Part shown: positions 63,375 to 64,000 of the stretch, piece after piece
Layout of the letters: each line of letters begins with the position of its first letter
Position numbering within the stretch: position 1 is the stretch's first letter
Source: Clostridiales bacterium
Lineage (GTDB): Bacteria; Bacillota; Clostridia; Peptostreptococcales; Anaerovoracaceae
Direction: 5' to 3'
Assembly (NCBI GenBank): GCA_015258265.1
Contig: JABZIP010000005.1
Location: 1-64,000 of the forward strand
Length of the DNA stretch: 64,000 nt
Program-made: the position numbers and the translations under genes
Notes under the pieces: model-generated
Databases searched by the model: none
Seen by the model: only the letters and a program-made list of their open reading frames with translations
Told to the model about the DNA's origin: nothing

Positions 63375-63395
63375 AGATTTTCCCCTTTCAATTCT

Positions 63396-64000
63396 TTACT
63401 CGAAAGCCTTTTTCAACTCTCCCATAAGCTCGGGCACGGTTGTCATCTCGTTTACACGCCCGACATTCGCACCGGCAAAAAATAAACCCTCTTCCCAATT
63501 TCCGTAATATCCCTCGATAAGTGCCCTACTTATGCAGTAAGGCGTAGAGGCCGGATTGCAGGTGCTTATACAATTCAAACAGTGCTTGATTTTTCGCATT
63601 TCTCCGTTCAACTTACTTATGAGCGGCGTTTTAACAGCTCTGCCCGGAAGCCCTACCGGACTTTGTATTATCTGTATGTCCTCGGCTTTAGCCTGTAAAA
63701 TCACCTTTTTAAATTCATCCGTCGCATCACATTCCTTAGTTGCAATAAATCTGGTGGCAATCTGAACTCCGCTTGCACCTGCTTTCATCACCGCTTTAAT
63801 ATCCTCAGCATCGAATACGCTTCCTGCTGCAAAGACGGGAATACCGTCAGCAGCTTCAAGTACCCCTTTCACCGTTTCCTGTAAATTCGGCGCTGTCCCG
63901 TCTACAAGTTCTTCCCCGCGAAAGCCCAGATGTCCTCCTGCGTCTTTTCCTTCCGCCACTATGAAATCCGGTTTCCTGTTATAACGGCTCCATGCCTTTA
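63396..64000 (-). CDS. fabK: Enoyl-ACP reductase II / nitronate monooxygenase-like FMN enzyme, partial (5' end beyond window)
   Basis: The frame is open to base 64000, with upstream codons reading KAWSRYNRKPDFIVAEGKDA. FIVAEGKDAGGHLG contains the catalytic His; AAGSVFDAEDIKAVM and GASGVQIATRF are the FMN phosphate site. The C-terminal CLNCISTCNPASTPYC is typical of the nitronate monooxygenase-like proteins found in clostridial fab clusters. Its place before fabD argues for the enoyl reductase role. At least 201 residues are present. Confidence 0.85.
   Translation of the reverse strand, partial: KAWSRYNRKPDFIVAEGKDAGGHLGFRGEELVDGTAPNLQETVKGVLEAADGIPVFAAGSVFDAEDIKAVMKAGASGVQIATRFIATKECDATDEFKKVILQAKAEDIQIIQSPVGLPGRAVKTPLISKLNGEMRKIKHCLNCISTCNPASTPYCISRALIEGYYGNWEEGLFFAGANVGRVNEMTTVPELMGELKKAFE

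Noticed and set aside
1..64000. tRNA, rRNA, riboswitch, T-box or CRISPR features
   Set aside because: No cloverleaf with a conserved TTCGAAT arm, no T-box before cysS and no regularly spaced repeats were seen by reading; a covariance search could still find small RNAs.

Overview
The window looks like chromosome from a low-GC, anaerobic, monoderm Firmicute of class Clostridia. The evidence is the gene content: fused IspH/ribosomal S1 protein, Rex, clostridial 2[4Fe-4S] ferredoxin, formyl-THF synthetase with FolD, AddB nuclease, Mini-III RNase, a type II fatty-acid cluster with an FMN-type enoyl reductase, a superoxide reductase, a ferredoxin-type thioredoxin reductase, SLH-anchored surface proteins and a Tad pilus without secretin genes. 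The family cannot be fixed by reading alone. No rRNA, tRNA, CRISPR array or transposase was seen, and no gene-free stretch exceeds about 300 bases.

Layout. 1-5440: a partial TolC-like protein, a membrane acyltransferase-like protein, CvpA, a split chromate transporter, VanZ and an RNA methyltransferase. 5450-15711: a long minus-strand run from a promoter ahead of fhs: fhs, folD, hemB, hemL, a YcxB-like protein, a J-domain-like membrane protein, a deacetylase-like pseudoenzyme, a bactofilin and MreB/Mbl, closed by a terminator. 15770-17989: argR-recN. 17970-22875: aroK, ispH-rpsA fusion, rarA and apbE. 22938-29296: Tad pilus operon (cpaF, tadB, tadC, flp, three TadE/TadG-like proteins, a DUF6382-like protein). 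29379-40171: superoxide reductase, then a surface flavin region: FMN-binding lipoprotein, ferric-reductase-like membrane protein and two huge SLH/FMN-binding paralogues, one broken by a frameshift, separated by a DUF1016 nuclease cassette. 40298-47567: OGG, a P-loop/Asp23 fusion, ferredoxin, acp-rex, addB and the prepilin peptidase. 47550-51434: cysS-mrnC-thyA-folA-rlmB. 51504-59440: an M23/LysM/G5 wall hydrolase, a Cys-rich protein, MurI, a GGDEF protein, thioredoxin reductase and thioredoxin, a CofE-like protein and a lytic transglycosylase. 59491-64000: fabK-like, fabD, fabG, fabF, fabZ and a MarR/FabT-like regulator.

How the genes fit together. The most interesting set is the flavin region. 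ApbE attaches FMN covalently to FMN-binding domains outside the membrane. This window holds apbE, a small FMN-binding lipoprotein, a heme-type transmembrane reductase and two wall-anchored proteins with three FMN-binding domains each. I infer a route for electrons from the membrane through the wall. Both large genes share an almost identical promoter, a 16-bp perfect palindrome just downstream of the predicted transcription start, a TTG start codon and about 660 bp of identical coding sequence. One paralogue carries a frameshift best explained by deletion between two AGCAAC repeats. The DUF1016 gene between them is flanked by near-identical terminator-containing direct repeats and carries two strong internal palindromes.
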